This document shows, piece by piece, positions 51,801-61,015 of a DNA stretch of 64,000 bases (positions are counted from its first letter, which is position 1; each line of letters opens with the position of its first letter). The notes below the pieces were generated by a model, which searched no databases, was not told the DNA's origin, and was given only the letters and a program-made list of their open reading frames with translations. The stretch covers positions 16,910,001 through 16,974,000 of the forward strand of contig NC_058042.1 in NCBI RefSeq assembly GCF_020085105.1, given 5' to 3'. The DNA comes from Siniperca chuatsi (taxonomy: Eukaryota; Chordata; Actinopteri; Centrarchiformes; Sinipercidae). A program made the position numbers and the translations under genes.

Positions 51801-54800
51801 AATGTAATACAGTTTGAGATACCGATGTAAGATATTTCTTTGTGATGCAGCCTACATGGGATTTATGTGGATGTTGCTCCTGGTGGCGTACGGTCAGAGG
51901 GACCCCAATGCTTACTTTCTGACCCAACACATTCGACAGAGCTTCAGCAGAGGGATCTCAGACAGTATGAGTATTCAGGATGTGTTCAACTGGGCAAACA
52001 CAACTCTGCTGAGCGGCCTGTTTGGAGAGCACCCAGGTCAGTATGTTGTTAAATTAGAACCAACAGTAAATTGGACTACAAAACAACTACAAATTGGATC
52101 TGATAATAAAACATTAAGAGTTGTGATGACAATAATATATTGAAGTATTTCGCATTAAAATGTTGGACATACATATGAAAATTGACTAATATCATCCCTG
52201 TGGGTTGTTTTGCTCTTAAAATAATATTGTACTTCAAAGCCTCAAATTGAACTCTCTCCTTTGCTGCTTACTACTATACTACATGATATCAAGAGTAAAT
52301 TTATGTAGTATAAAATGCCTTCAAACATTTTGTGTCACTAAGCTGTAACAGTGTAAAAAGGCCTTGTGTTGTTCAAAATATGGAGTTAGTTGTGACCAAA
52401 ACTACAATTTATTTGGACTGACCATGACAAATAAAATGAACTGTTTTATCTGTTTCAGAGACACAAAATAATTACCACTTTGGACTGATCTTTCCTTTAA
52501 ACGTGTTTATTCTTGCTTCCTGATAATTTCACAGGATTCATCACAGATGGAAACTCCAAGCTGGTGGGTAACGCTCGTCTTCGCCAGGTGAGGGTGTATA
52601 AAAATTCCTGCCACATGGCTCCATCCATACAGCAGTCTGAGCAGGACTGCCACGCTCCGTACTCATGGGAGCTGGAGGACATGGGCTCCTACGGTTCAGG
52701 CTGGAGCTGCTCTGTGGGTGATAACACCTCACTGAACCATCAGAGCCCGTGGACGTATCAGTCCCAGGGTAAACTGAGGGCCTACCCCCTCTGGGGCAGC
52801 GTGATGCTCTACAGAGGAGGAGGGTTTGTGGTGAATCTGGGGCCAGATTTACAAAATTCCAGCAGGTAGGTACTGTAATACATTAAGGACCCACTGAAAT
52901 TAAATCAATACAATGACAGACAGATGATAAGTAAAACAATTTGTCTACTAATTGATTAGTTGATTAACAGAAAATTAATCAACAACAATTTTAGTAATCG
53001 ACTAATCATTGTAAGGAATTTTATCAAATAACATTTGTAGGTTCCTTAAGCATTTCTTGATAGCTTTTCTATCAATATTAACTGAATCCAATTTTGTTTT
53101 TTATCTTTTAAGACAAAATAAGTCTTTGAATGAGAAAAAAAAAGCCACATTGCAAGTTCCCAGAGACCAAGGCGTTCCTTATCTGACAATCATTAGATAA
53201 TGAAAATAATTATTAGTTGCAGCCATAGAGATGATAGAAAGAAGACAAAAGAATAATTTATTGTACATTCATCCTAAAACACAATTCACACTTGTATGAT
53301 AAATGATGTGAATTAATACAATGTCTTTCGATTAAATTAAAGTGTTTTTATATGCTTTTAACTCTTAATTAGACTTAAATTAATGTAACAATGACAGTTA
53401 TACACCACAAAATTGTGCATACTGTACATCATTGCCACCATGTCTCCACAAAGTTGGTCTCTGCATCGGAAATTGCTGTTTCATGATATTGGGAGAGAAT
53501 TGCACTTTAAGGTATAACATTTATATATTATATCATTTAACCATGTTTTTGTCTTTGTAGATCCCTTCAGTACCTTTATGACAACACCTGGTTTGATGTG
53601 TACACCCAAGCGGCCTTTGTCGAGTTCACTGTGTACAATGCTAACGTCAACCTCTTCTGCATTGTCACACTCATGCTGGAGACCACAGCCATTGGCAAGT
53701 AGACCATGTTCAGCTGCTGTGTGAGAGCTGCACAGAAACTTGAACTGTTATAACAATCATGTCATTCTGTGTTCTTCCAGGAGCTTTCCAGTTCCGCAGT
53801 GAGCTTCAGAGTGTGCGTCTTTACCAGTCAACCGGCGGCCTTCACATCTTTGTCATGGCTTCCGAAGCTATCTACTTCCTCTTCATCATTTATTACATGT
53901 TTGTCCAGGTATGAATTCCTTATACCTTGATTCCATTACTTGTAATAATAATTAAGTTGCTCACTCAAACATCTCACACAAATTCCTCTCCTCCTGACAG
54001 GGAAAGCTGATGAAGCAGCAGAGATGGGCTTACTTCAAGAGTAAGTGGAACCTGCTCGAGTTGGCGATTATCATCCTCAGCTGGAGCACGTTGTCTGTCT
54101 TCATCAAAAGGACTTTACTGGGAAAGCGGGACATGGAGTACTACCAGAACAACAAAGACCAGTAAGCAGGAAACAGGAAAAACACAACCCGTAGAAGTAT
54201 ATAATCAAGGAGAAGAAGTTTTGCTCATTTATTGTGCATTTTGACTGTACATCCATCTTGTAGTTACCAAAATATCCTCATCCTCTCTGCTAACTGCATT
54301 TTGTAATTAGCGTTATCTGACAAAACGTTAGGCTAATCTGCAAAATAGCGTAGCAAGTCAGTGCATCTCATACTTCAGCCTCAGAGAGAATACCTAATTT
54401 TCCTTTGGAAATGAATATGTACACGGAGAATCTGTTATTTGAATTAAATTTCAACTCAATAAATAGGAAAGCATTACTAGGTCAACTATTATTTCCTCAA
54501 TCCATTCAAACCCTTTTTCAATAGATTGTTAAAACAAGGCTCTGTCCTCTCATGCTCTGTCTCCAGATACGCCAGTTTCCATGAGACAGCCAAGGCAGAT
54601 GCAGTGCTGGGGTATCTGATTGCCTTCCTGGTGCTGTTGGCTACAGTCAAACTGTGGCACCTGCTGAGACTGAACCCAAAGCTTCACATGATCACAGCCA
54701 CGCTGCAGCGAGCCTGGACTGATATTTCAGGCTTCCTGGTGGTCATGACCATCATGTTCCTGGCCTACTCCATTGCTGTAAGCAGGTTCCCACACTTGCC

Positions 54801-55485
54801 ATCAACATGCTGCTGGAGTCAATGCATTCTTCCTATTGTATCTATACTTTGTGAAATAGAACTCATTCAAAAGATGGTTTTAACAAAGAGATTGACTTTC
54901 TACTTTTCAGTCTAACCTGATGTATGGGTGGAAGCTATACTCCTATCGGACTCTGCTGGATGCTGCACAGACCATGGTCAGCCTGCAGCTTGGCATTTTT
55001 AACTACGATGAGGTTTGTATGAGACTATAATAACTGTACCGCAGCAGATTATGACAGCTGACCCTTCTTCAGTGTGTTTCTTCCTCCTGATCCCTCAGGT
55101 TCTGAATTACAATCCAGTGCTTGGTGCTTTCCTCATCGGCTCCTGCATTGTGTTCATGACCTTTGTGGTGCTGAACCTCTTCATCTCTGTCATTCTGGTG
55201 GCATTCAGTCAAGAGCAGATACATCACCAGGTAACTATAATGCCGTAATGTACACATGTTATAGACTAAGCCTCTTATGACCTGAGTTATACATATTACT
55301 CACTGTTCTTGCAGCCATCTGAAGAGGATGAGATCGTGGACCTGATGCTGATGAAACTTTGCAGTTTGTTTGGACTCAAATATAAGAAACAAGGGGGCGA
55401 CTGCCTAACTGAGAGGCCAGTTGTCACATCTGCTTCTAATAATGGACTCTCAGCGATTTCTTCTGGGAAAATTTGTGAGGGCTGA
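35454..55485 (+). CDS. pkd1l2: PKD1L2, complete 41-exon gene
   Basis: Polycystin-1-like 2, a large 11-helix membrane protein with adhesion modules outside and a polycystin-channel-like core. I joined 41 exons by splice site and phase; every joint keeps frame and gives 2498 codons (human about 2459). Order: signal peptide, C-type lectin domain, SUEL/galactose-lectin domain, PKD repeat, REJ region, GAIN/GPS, TM1, PLAT, TM2-TM11 with a pore-like loop, short tail. C-type lectin plus SUEL plus REJ separates PKD1L2 from PKD1L3 (no SUEL or REJ), PKD1L1 and PKD1. The start is the first ATG, followed by a good signal peptide (ITFPTLTLMVLFLSWTCC). One intron uses a GC donor (53695). No frameshift or stop was seen. 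Human PKD1L2 is, as I recall, disrupted by common variants, so an intact copy is informative. Exon coordinates are in the module entries. Fish may carry two paralogs (a/b); I cannot tell which this is. Confidence 0.95.
38209..42868 (+). other. PKD1L2 exons 5-14: PKD repeat and REJ region
   Basis: Exons 38209-38356, 38455-38684, 38782-39192, 39294-39421, 39553-39700, 40670-40868, 41010-41121, 41214-41355, 41570-41797, 42726-42868 (residues 261-890). Exons 5-6 form an Ig-like PKD repeat (GNLTCTLNAGDG, then VMHKFRRPGVFMVGVECTT). Exons 7-14 are the receptor-for-egg-jelly region, cysteine-rich (GNCKCRNKTT, SCVRTCPDVVWYIEDP, SCSISPLSGTVLNAFDITC) with many N-glycosylation sequons. A proline/threonine-rich linker lies in exon 13. 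Confidence 0.85.
41824..41860. repeat. 17-bp perfect hairpin in PKD1L2 intron 13
   Basis: Arms 41824-41840 and 41844-41860 are exact reverse complements around TTT, AT-rich (CACAAATAG inside). It lies 27 bases after the exon 13 donor. Confidence 0.9.
43555..43592. repeat. 16-bp perfect hairpin in PKD1L2 intron 16
   Basis: Arms TGCATTTTCTTACATG (43555-43570) and its exact complement (43577-43592) around six bases. It is too short for a typical miRNA precursor; perhaps a MITE remnant. Confidence 0.9.
45832..45892. repeat. (CAT)20 microsatellite in PKD1L2 intron 21
   Basis: About 20 uninterrupted CAT units, with a flanking CAC. It is intronic, so it does not change the protein. Confidence 0.97.
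47427..48407 (+). other. PKD1L2 exons 24-27: PLAT domain and TM2
   Basis: Exons 47427-47528, 47662-47840, 47941-48087, 48208-48407. The cytoplasmic PLAT/LH2 beta-sandwich covers about residues 1400-1530 (VTITLLGTEGESEPHHL, FLLTTHFSLGDLQSIRLWHD, NSGAHPAWYVNKVMVQDL). Such domains bind lipids or partner proteins. Exon 27 leads into TM2 (VSCCFSLLLCTMLTSIMFWG). Confidence 0.92.
52945..53226 (-). repeat. dispersed fish repeat, TAATCGACTAATCG family
   Basis: In PKD1L2 intron 34. Contains TTAGTAATCGACTAATCATT and ends GAAAATAATTATTAGTTGCA. Related to 23035-23315 and 63385-63585, degraded. Confidence 0.6.
53695..53696 (+). other. GC splice donor, PKD1L2 intron 35
   Basis: Exon 35 ends ACAGCCATTG, followed by GCAAGT; exon 36 follows CTTCCAG at 53781. 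Only this joint keeps frame and the family sequence (AIG then AFQFRSELQSVRLYQ). Using GT two bases later, after GCAA, breaks the frame. GC-AG introns with a GCAAGT donor are a known minor class. Confidence 0.85.
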
Positions 55486-57040
55486 AATGTTCCTCTACAG
55501 TCAAACAGAAGTTAAACATTAAAAGCTTTGCTTCAGTTTTTGCTTACCATAGCTTGCTTCATTTATTCAAACCAACATGTATATACATTACTAGCATTTC
55601 TCTCTAGTGCTGCAGATCTGTCACTATTGTAGGAGAAGCTGAAACACAGAGAGAAAGTAGGAACTGAGGATAATCCTTATGTTATGCGCTGAGGCACTGT
55701 AAACAAATACATTTGTGTTTTTGTGACTAAATCTTGTATAATATGCTTTTATTCCATTAAATAATTATTCATGGATACTAGTGAAACATTGTATTTGCAT
55801 CAATCTGACTAATCAGATTAAAACAACTGTTTTGATTCAGCTGTAAAAGAATGTACTTTATATACGTGTTATGTGTAATTTCCATCAGCTGTCACCTTAA
55901 ATTTGTCAGCCATGTCCAGTAGTAGATAGTAACATATTCAGCAACATGTTACAGTTAGATATATCATTATGTTTCTCACAAGTAAGTATGAAGAAGTAGT
56001 CAAATTATATTTAGTTTCAGTGGTAATATAACTGTTTTTACTATAACTTACTGCTTATCATGAAACAAGACTGAGCTTTTGTAGTATGAGATTTTTAAGT
56101 TGAGGTATCTAAGACATGTATCGTGCAACTTACTCCATGCAATAATGGCCTAAGTAATAACAATACATTTGCATTGAGAAACAATGATTACTGAATTACT
56201 TTTGAGACAACAAACACAAGGTGGCTGCATAAAATAGAACTGATCAAAAAAAACTACAGTTCTTAAGGCATATGATGCTACTACCTCTGGATGTTATCAG
56301 ATTAAACAAGATATCATTCTACTGTATGTATATAGCCAAAATAAATAGTAATATGTAATATGATCTGGAGATCTGTGAACCATAACCATTAGTAAGCACT
56401 TGATATCTATATAGATTGATTGATTTACGGTGTTACAGCAGCCATATCACATAAATCACAACAAAAAATGACATATGGACACTCAAGGTGGACTGTAAGT
56501 AACAAAGCACAAAGCTATGAATAATAAACAAATAACTAGAACTAGTAGAAAGTGAACTGAAGACTAGGACAATATAAGTCTAAAATGTATTGAATATCCA
56601 TTGTAATAATAATACTAAAACAGTCTTTTTTACAAAACATTTCATACAGATACAATACAATGTGCTTCACAAAACATGAAAAAAAAAACATAAAAAGAGC
56701 ATACAACATTGCACAGGTAAGAGGTATGTTATATGCAGGTATATAAAAATACAGAGGTATGAGACCATAGATATAATAGGTATAAGACATTTCCATGTAA
56801 ATCATATTCAAATGTAGAAACTATTCACATATCTCATAATCATAAAGATGGTTTCCTTTATTGAGCAGAATCCATACATATACACATTTTTCAGCAGCCA
56901 AACAAAAAAATAAATGTCAGTTTATTTAAAATAAATGAATGAGTAAGAATAAAACATTTTATATAAAACAAATACCAGTAATAATATTGATCAAATAAAC
57001 AATGAGTAAAAAATAAAATAAACAGTTCATGATTGCTTAC
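55486..57040. other. intergenic, PKD1L2 3' end to NFAT5
   Basis: Starts with the PKD1L2 3'UTR; an ATTAAA at 55518-55523 is the first candidate poly(A) signal. The rest is AT-rich with no gene recognised. Confidence 0.6.
55518..55523 (+). terminator. candidate PKD1L2 poly(A) signal
   Basis: ATTAAA, 33 bases past the stop codon. Another ATTAAA occurs near 55758. Usage is unknown. Confidence 0.35.
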
Positions 57041-57350
57041 CACAGAACTTAATCCCGACGTGTTTTTTTACGTATTGCGTCATCTGTGTGGGCGTGGCTC
57101 CCGGCGTGAGCAGCTCGGGTCGTCTGCTGACAACAACATGCGTCGTAGGCGGACAGAGGGGGGACTCGCGACTGTCGCCAGCCAAGTGACGGCGGAGACG
57201 GTTAACCAGCCATAACGACAGGGTCAACTTAGAAACTACAGTTGTCTGAACACAAGTTTTAAGGTTTTCTGACAGTTAAAATAAAATCGTCCAGCGACGT
57301 CACGCTGTATCTCACTGAGGGTGTCCGGTTTCTCAGTTTGAGGGATTGCA
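57041..57350 (+). promoter_or_regulatory. NFAT5 promoter / 5'UTR candidate
   Basis: A CpG-rich island in AT-rich DNA just upstream of the NFAT5 start. It contains an ATF/CRE-like TTGCGTCATC near 57075 and a GC/GT-box GGGCGTGGC near 57090. No TATA box. A 25-codon upstream ORF lies at 57138-57215. The start site is not visible. Confidence 0.5.
57138..57215 (+). other. upstream ORF before NFAT5
   Basis: ATG to TAA, 25 codons starting MRRRRTEGG, ending 135 bases before the NFAT5 ATG. It would be a translated uORF only if transcription starts upstream of 57138. There is no family resemblance; a regulatory role is speculation. Confidence 0.35.
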
Positions 57351-57423
57351 ATGCCCTCTGACTTTATCTCCCTTTTCAGCGGGGACCTCGACCTGAATTC
57401 TCCCACATCCTTGTACTCAAAAG
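57351..57423 (+). CDS. nfat5: NFAT5 first coding exon (partial gene)
   Basis: NFAT5 (TonEBP) is the Rel-family transcription factor that drives osmoprotective genes under hypertonic stress. The exon reads [20 protein letters not shown] then LYSK and breaks after the first base of the next codon at donor GTAATA. The human start, [20 protein letters not shown], differs at only a few positions. Phase 1 agrees with the human joint (the next residue is Asp in DSLKLHP). The Rel-homology DNA-binding domain and glutamine-rich activation region lie beyond base 64000. No further NFAT5 exon was recognised in 57424-64000. Fish often have two nfat5 paralogs; I cannot tell which this is. Confidence 0.9.
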
Positions 57424-58379
57424 GTAATAATAACAGCTCTTATATTTTGTCCTGTCTGTCGCTCTTGTTTAAGTTTCTACACTGTTATTGTAGTTTATGA
57501 ATGTGTTTGTGTAACTTAGCCACCTACCTGTGTTTTTGGTCGTAACTGTAAATGTGGTGGCGCTCGTGCCCCCCCTCAGTGTCATTCATCGATGAAACGC
57601 GTCCTGTCACATGCCTGCTGATAATACTCTGGAGTTAAGTTTTCATATCTCTGTACATAGATGCACATCTATGTCACATCACGTTGTCCTTCAGCTTTCT
57701 CACATGGTTTTGTTTCCTGGAGCAAAGTGAAGTAGTTTTTATTTGGGATATTTGTTTTCCTTCGAACTGAAGCCCTCAGCAGCTGCATGTACACCGGTCA
57801 GACCAGTTTACTAAGTGAACTGTCTATTTTCTGTGGGTTGTTTGAATAGGCCATCGGTGCCCCAACCCGCCACCCTGAGTTACCTCACATGCACTACACT
57901 GCCCCTGAGAGTGGCGTTAGTGGGCCTATAAACATTAACTGTGTCATCGTCAGTATCTATCAGGTAGAATAACTGACCTGAACTCACGAGAGCAGGTGTA
58001 AGTCTGAAGAAAGAATCCAGAGGATTGTGAGTATTGTAGCATGCATATTCACAGAAAGCGTTCATAATATGAAAGAGTTTATCCATTAAATAATTTCCAC
58101 TCAGACACTTATATGGAAATATGCTCATTTGTATCATACCAGCAGTAGGAAAAGTGAAAAAAAACCCTCCAAAACTGTTTTATTAAGTTAGATACAGATA
58201 TGTTTTTAGATAACAATGTCTACCTTCGTAGTTAGTACATCCGTCATGACAGTGTGCATAGCTAGCAACTGGAGTATTGAAGCAATATCAATATTTGAGT
58301 TGGAAAAAAAAAAGAATCAGGTGATAAATAAATCACAATATAAATAAACTTTTGAAAAATAATCCCTTAAATATGGTTA

Positions 58380-58560
58380 CTAAAGATTTGTGACCAAGAT
58401 ACTGTATGTACTGAGCTGGATACATTTATGGATGAGAAAGTAACTTAACTACACACTTTTACATTACTGCAAACATATCTTTGGCATTTACATACTGAAA
58501 TTGTTATTCATCAGCTGATATATGTATAAGCTGATTCCAACAGCAGCCAATTTATCATTC
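58380..58560 (+). repeat. dispersed repeat, second copy
   Basis: Diverged relative of 29380-29600 (AAACATATCTTTGGCATTTA, then CATCAGCTGATATATGTATA). Family unknown. Confidence 0.5.
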
Positions 58561-60539
58561 AGGCCAATTATTACTGTAAGTACGAGTGAGCACACAAGTT
58601 CTCAGTTACACAATTTCTTTTTAAGGGTCTGTTCACTCAATGACCCAAAAAACAACAACAAACAAACAAAAAACACATTTTCTAGATACCACCAAGTTGT
58701 ATCTAGACTCTTAATAACTGAGGTTTTAAGATACAATGGAGGTGAATGGAATTTAATTTGTGGCGCTCAAAGCGTCAGCATTTTTAAAAACTCAGCAGTA
58801 ACTGTTCTTTCCATAAACAATCCCAGTTTTTTTGGGTAATTCACAGTTGATATTTTTTCAACAGCAACAGAAGTTTACTTTAAAGAGGGTCATCTCTTAT
58901 GCTTCCATTAAGAAAACTGAAAATAAGGAGAAGATACAAAAGGGGTGTTGATTACGCTACGGATCAGCCAGAACCCGTTGATGTATTAAAAACAAACAAA
59001 AACACTGCCAATGTTATTTTTATAATCCTCTGGTCACCTGGATTTTTTTTTCTGTCTAATTTTTACCCCACAATATTAAAAACAATTATTAAAATGTTCA
59101 CTGATTCAATCACTGATTAAAACAACTAAAAAGTAGAGAGCCCCGATCCTACAATAGTATTTAGAGGAATTGAGATCCATTGGTAAAGTAAAATAATTTC
59201 ACTTTTTGAATTAACTGATTGGAGAAAAAGGAAAAAATAAAGCTTATTATTTTTCTAAGATCAGTTTTGACTCACGATATTATTTATTGATTCATGCAGT
59301 TTTACTTTTGACTCATCAGAAAGCCTGTTACACAGTATACTTTCATAAGTTCTTGTGCACCCTATAAATCAGCTGAAATTCCTTTGAGATGAGATCTAGA
59401 CTAACTGTAACTTGTTCTTCAACCTTGTTTGCGTACTAATCCCACTATTGTGTATTCGTGTCAATACCGTTAACTCGGCTGTGTGCGAGCAGTGAAGCTA
59501 GTTTTGCATCTTGCCAACAAGGCCAACTACCGCCCCCCCCCTGCTCTGTAGGATGGCCCTTTTGGTTGAAAAGAAAACTCCCATTCATCATTTAATTCCT
59601 CAAATCCTCAGTACTGACAAGTTATACACTGCACCTGGATTATTCTCTATTGTGGACATAATATAAAGTAGATTATAGCATTATTTCTGCTTATATATTG
59701 GGTTGTTTTGTCAGTTAGGCTGTTTTTCAGAAAGCTACAGCTAAACCACAATGAGGAATACATATTTTTAGCATGCGAGTAGTCCAGGGAATACCAAGGA
59801 AAAACACAACACTGTGACAATGGCACTCAGGACAGGAATGCTAGTCATACTACCTTTTGTGGTAAAGGACTGCAGGTTAATGGATGTCATAAAATGTCTT
59901 CCCACCACTTTCACATCAAAAGTGAAGAATGTTATGGCTTTCCCATAAATTCTATCAAACCCGGTTAACAATTGTAAGACCACAGATCTCGACATAGTTT
60001 TGTTTTTTTTAGATTGACACCCACCAAAGCCTGGTCAATCATTAACTCTCTGGCTGCTCTGTGTGTAAACCTGGGCTTAAATAGCACTCTATTAATATTG
60101 ACTCTGCTGTGTTAAGCAAACTTAGCGGCATGAGCTTAAAAATACTTGATTGCCTAGAAAGCTTGTTGATATCTGATGAAAGAAAAAATACTGTAGAGGG
60201 AAAATGTCTGAAAAAAATGAAAAGTGTATTTAAAGTTCATAAATGTGCTGTTGCATTAGGTTAGTGTCTTTTCTATCATAAACACATCAATAGGTGGACT
60301 CTTGACATTATTAACTCACGACTCAGTGGTCTTGTGAAGTTGCGATCATTGTAAACATCATGGTTTAGAGATGTTTAGTGTTATGTAGTCATCCAGAACT
60401 TTCTTTACAGTGTCTTAATGTGTTTAACATCATCACCAACCAGTTAGTTGGTTGGTTAGCTGGTATAGCTTTGCTCGGTTGTTAATAGTACCTCACTTCA
60501 TGTAGGGTCCTAGATGTTCACCACAAGCCTTTGGTTCTG

Positions 60540-61015
60540 GCTCTCAGGCTCCTCGGTCATCTACGAATACTGTACTTGGGTTTTGTCAAGTTCGTCATCA
60601 GGTCCATCTGTCTGCAATGCCTCTATGTAGTTCCTCAACTCTCTTGCTACCTCTTCTGGAGGTGCTAAGCCCAGGCCAAGGAAGAGATGCACGAGTATCA
60701 TGGCGCTTTTTCTCCACAAGAACTTTTATTTAACCTTTTTAGGATCTCAGGAGCTTTACCTGCATTTTGATTGAAGGAACCTACAGTTTTGGTTCCTGGA
60801 CCCACAAAGTCCTTGCTCCTGAGGTAGTATTCTTCATGGCCCAGGAAGTATTGAGGTGGGGTTTGCAGTATTGTATGATCTCTAATGATGATACTGTGAT
60901 GATCTAATGATACTGGATATAAATTTCTCCTATATTCAGTTTTAGGATTAAGTGTTGATAGGTTCATTGCATGTGTGTCTTGACAAAAACAAATGTAGTG
61001 ATGCAAATTACTCAC
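60540..61015 (-). pseudogene. unassigned coding-like remnant
   Basis: On the minus strand a 105-codon open frame (61015 to 60698) includes HTILQTPPQYFLGHEEYYLR and KDFVGPGTKTVGSFNQNAGK, ending in a stop. About ten bases before that stop another frame opens at an ATG and runs on as FLGLGLAPPEEVARELRNYI then EALQTDGPDDELDKTQVQ, to a stop near 60565. The two pieces could be one frameshifted coding sequence, a decayed repeat or chance. I do not recognise the family. It lies antisense in NFAT5 intron 1. Confidence 0.3.

Larger units (their letters stand above)
48830..55485 (+). other. PKD1L2 exons 28-41: TM3-TM11, extracellular domain, pore region, tail
   Basis: Exons 48830-49056, 49138-49354, 50107-50579, 51449-51545, 51622-51762, 51851-52036, 52535-52865, 53561-53694, 53781-53908, 54001-54161, 54567-54777, 54911-55012, 55099-55230, 55315-55485. 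TM3 is in exon 28, TM4/5 in exons 30-31, TM6 in exon 33. A large extracellular polycystin domain fills exons 33-35. TM7 (exon 36), TM8 (37), TM9 and TM10 (38), a pore-like loop TLLDAAQTMVSLQLGIFNYD (39) and TM11 (40) follow. The tail is only 56 residues, acidic at first (PSEEDEIVDLMLMKL), with no clear coiled coil. Confidence 0.9.

Noticed and set aside
53695-53705. Stop codon after PKD1L2 exon 35 as evidence of a pseudogene
   Set aside because: The stop lies in the intron; the GC donor joins exon 35 to exon 36 in frame.
59768-59995. 75-codon minus-strand open frame with hydrophobic end
   Set aside because: No recognisable family, no splice partner and no neighbouring coding signal.
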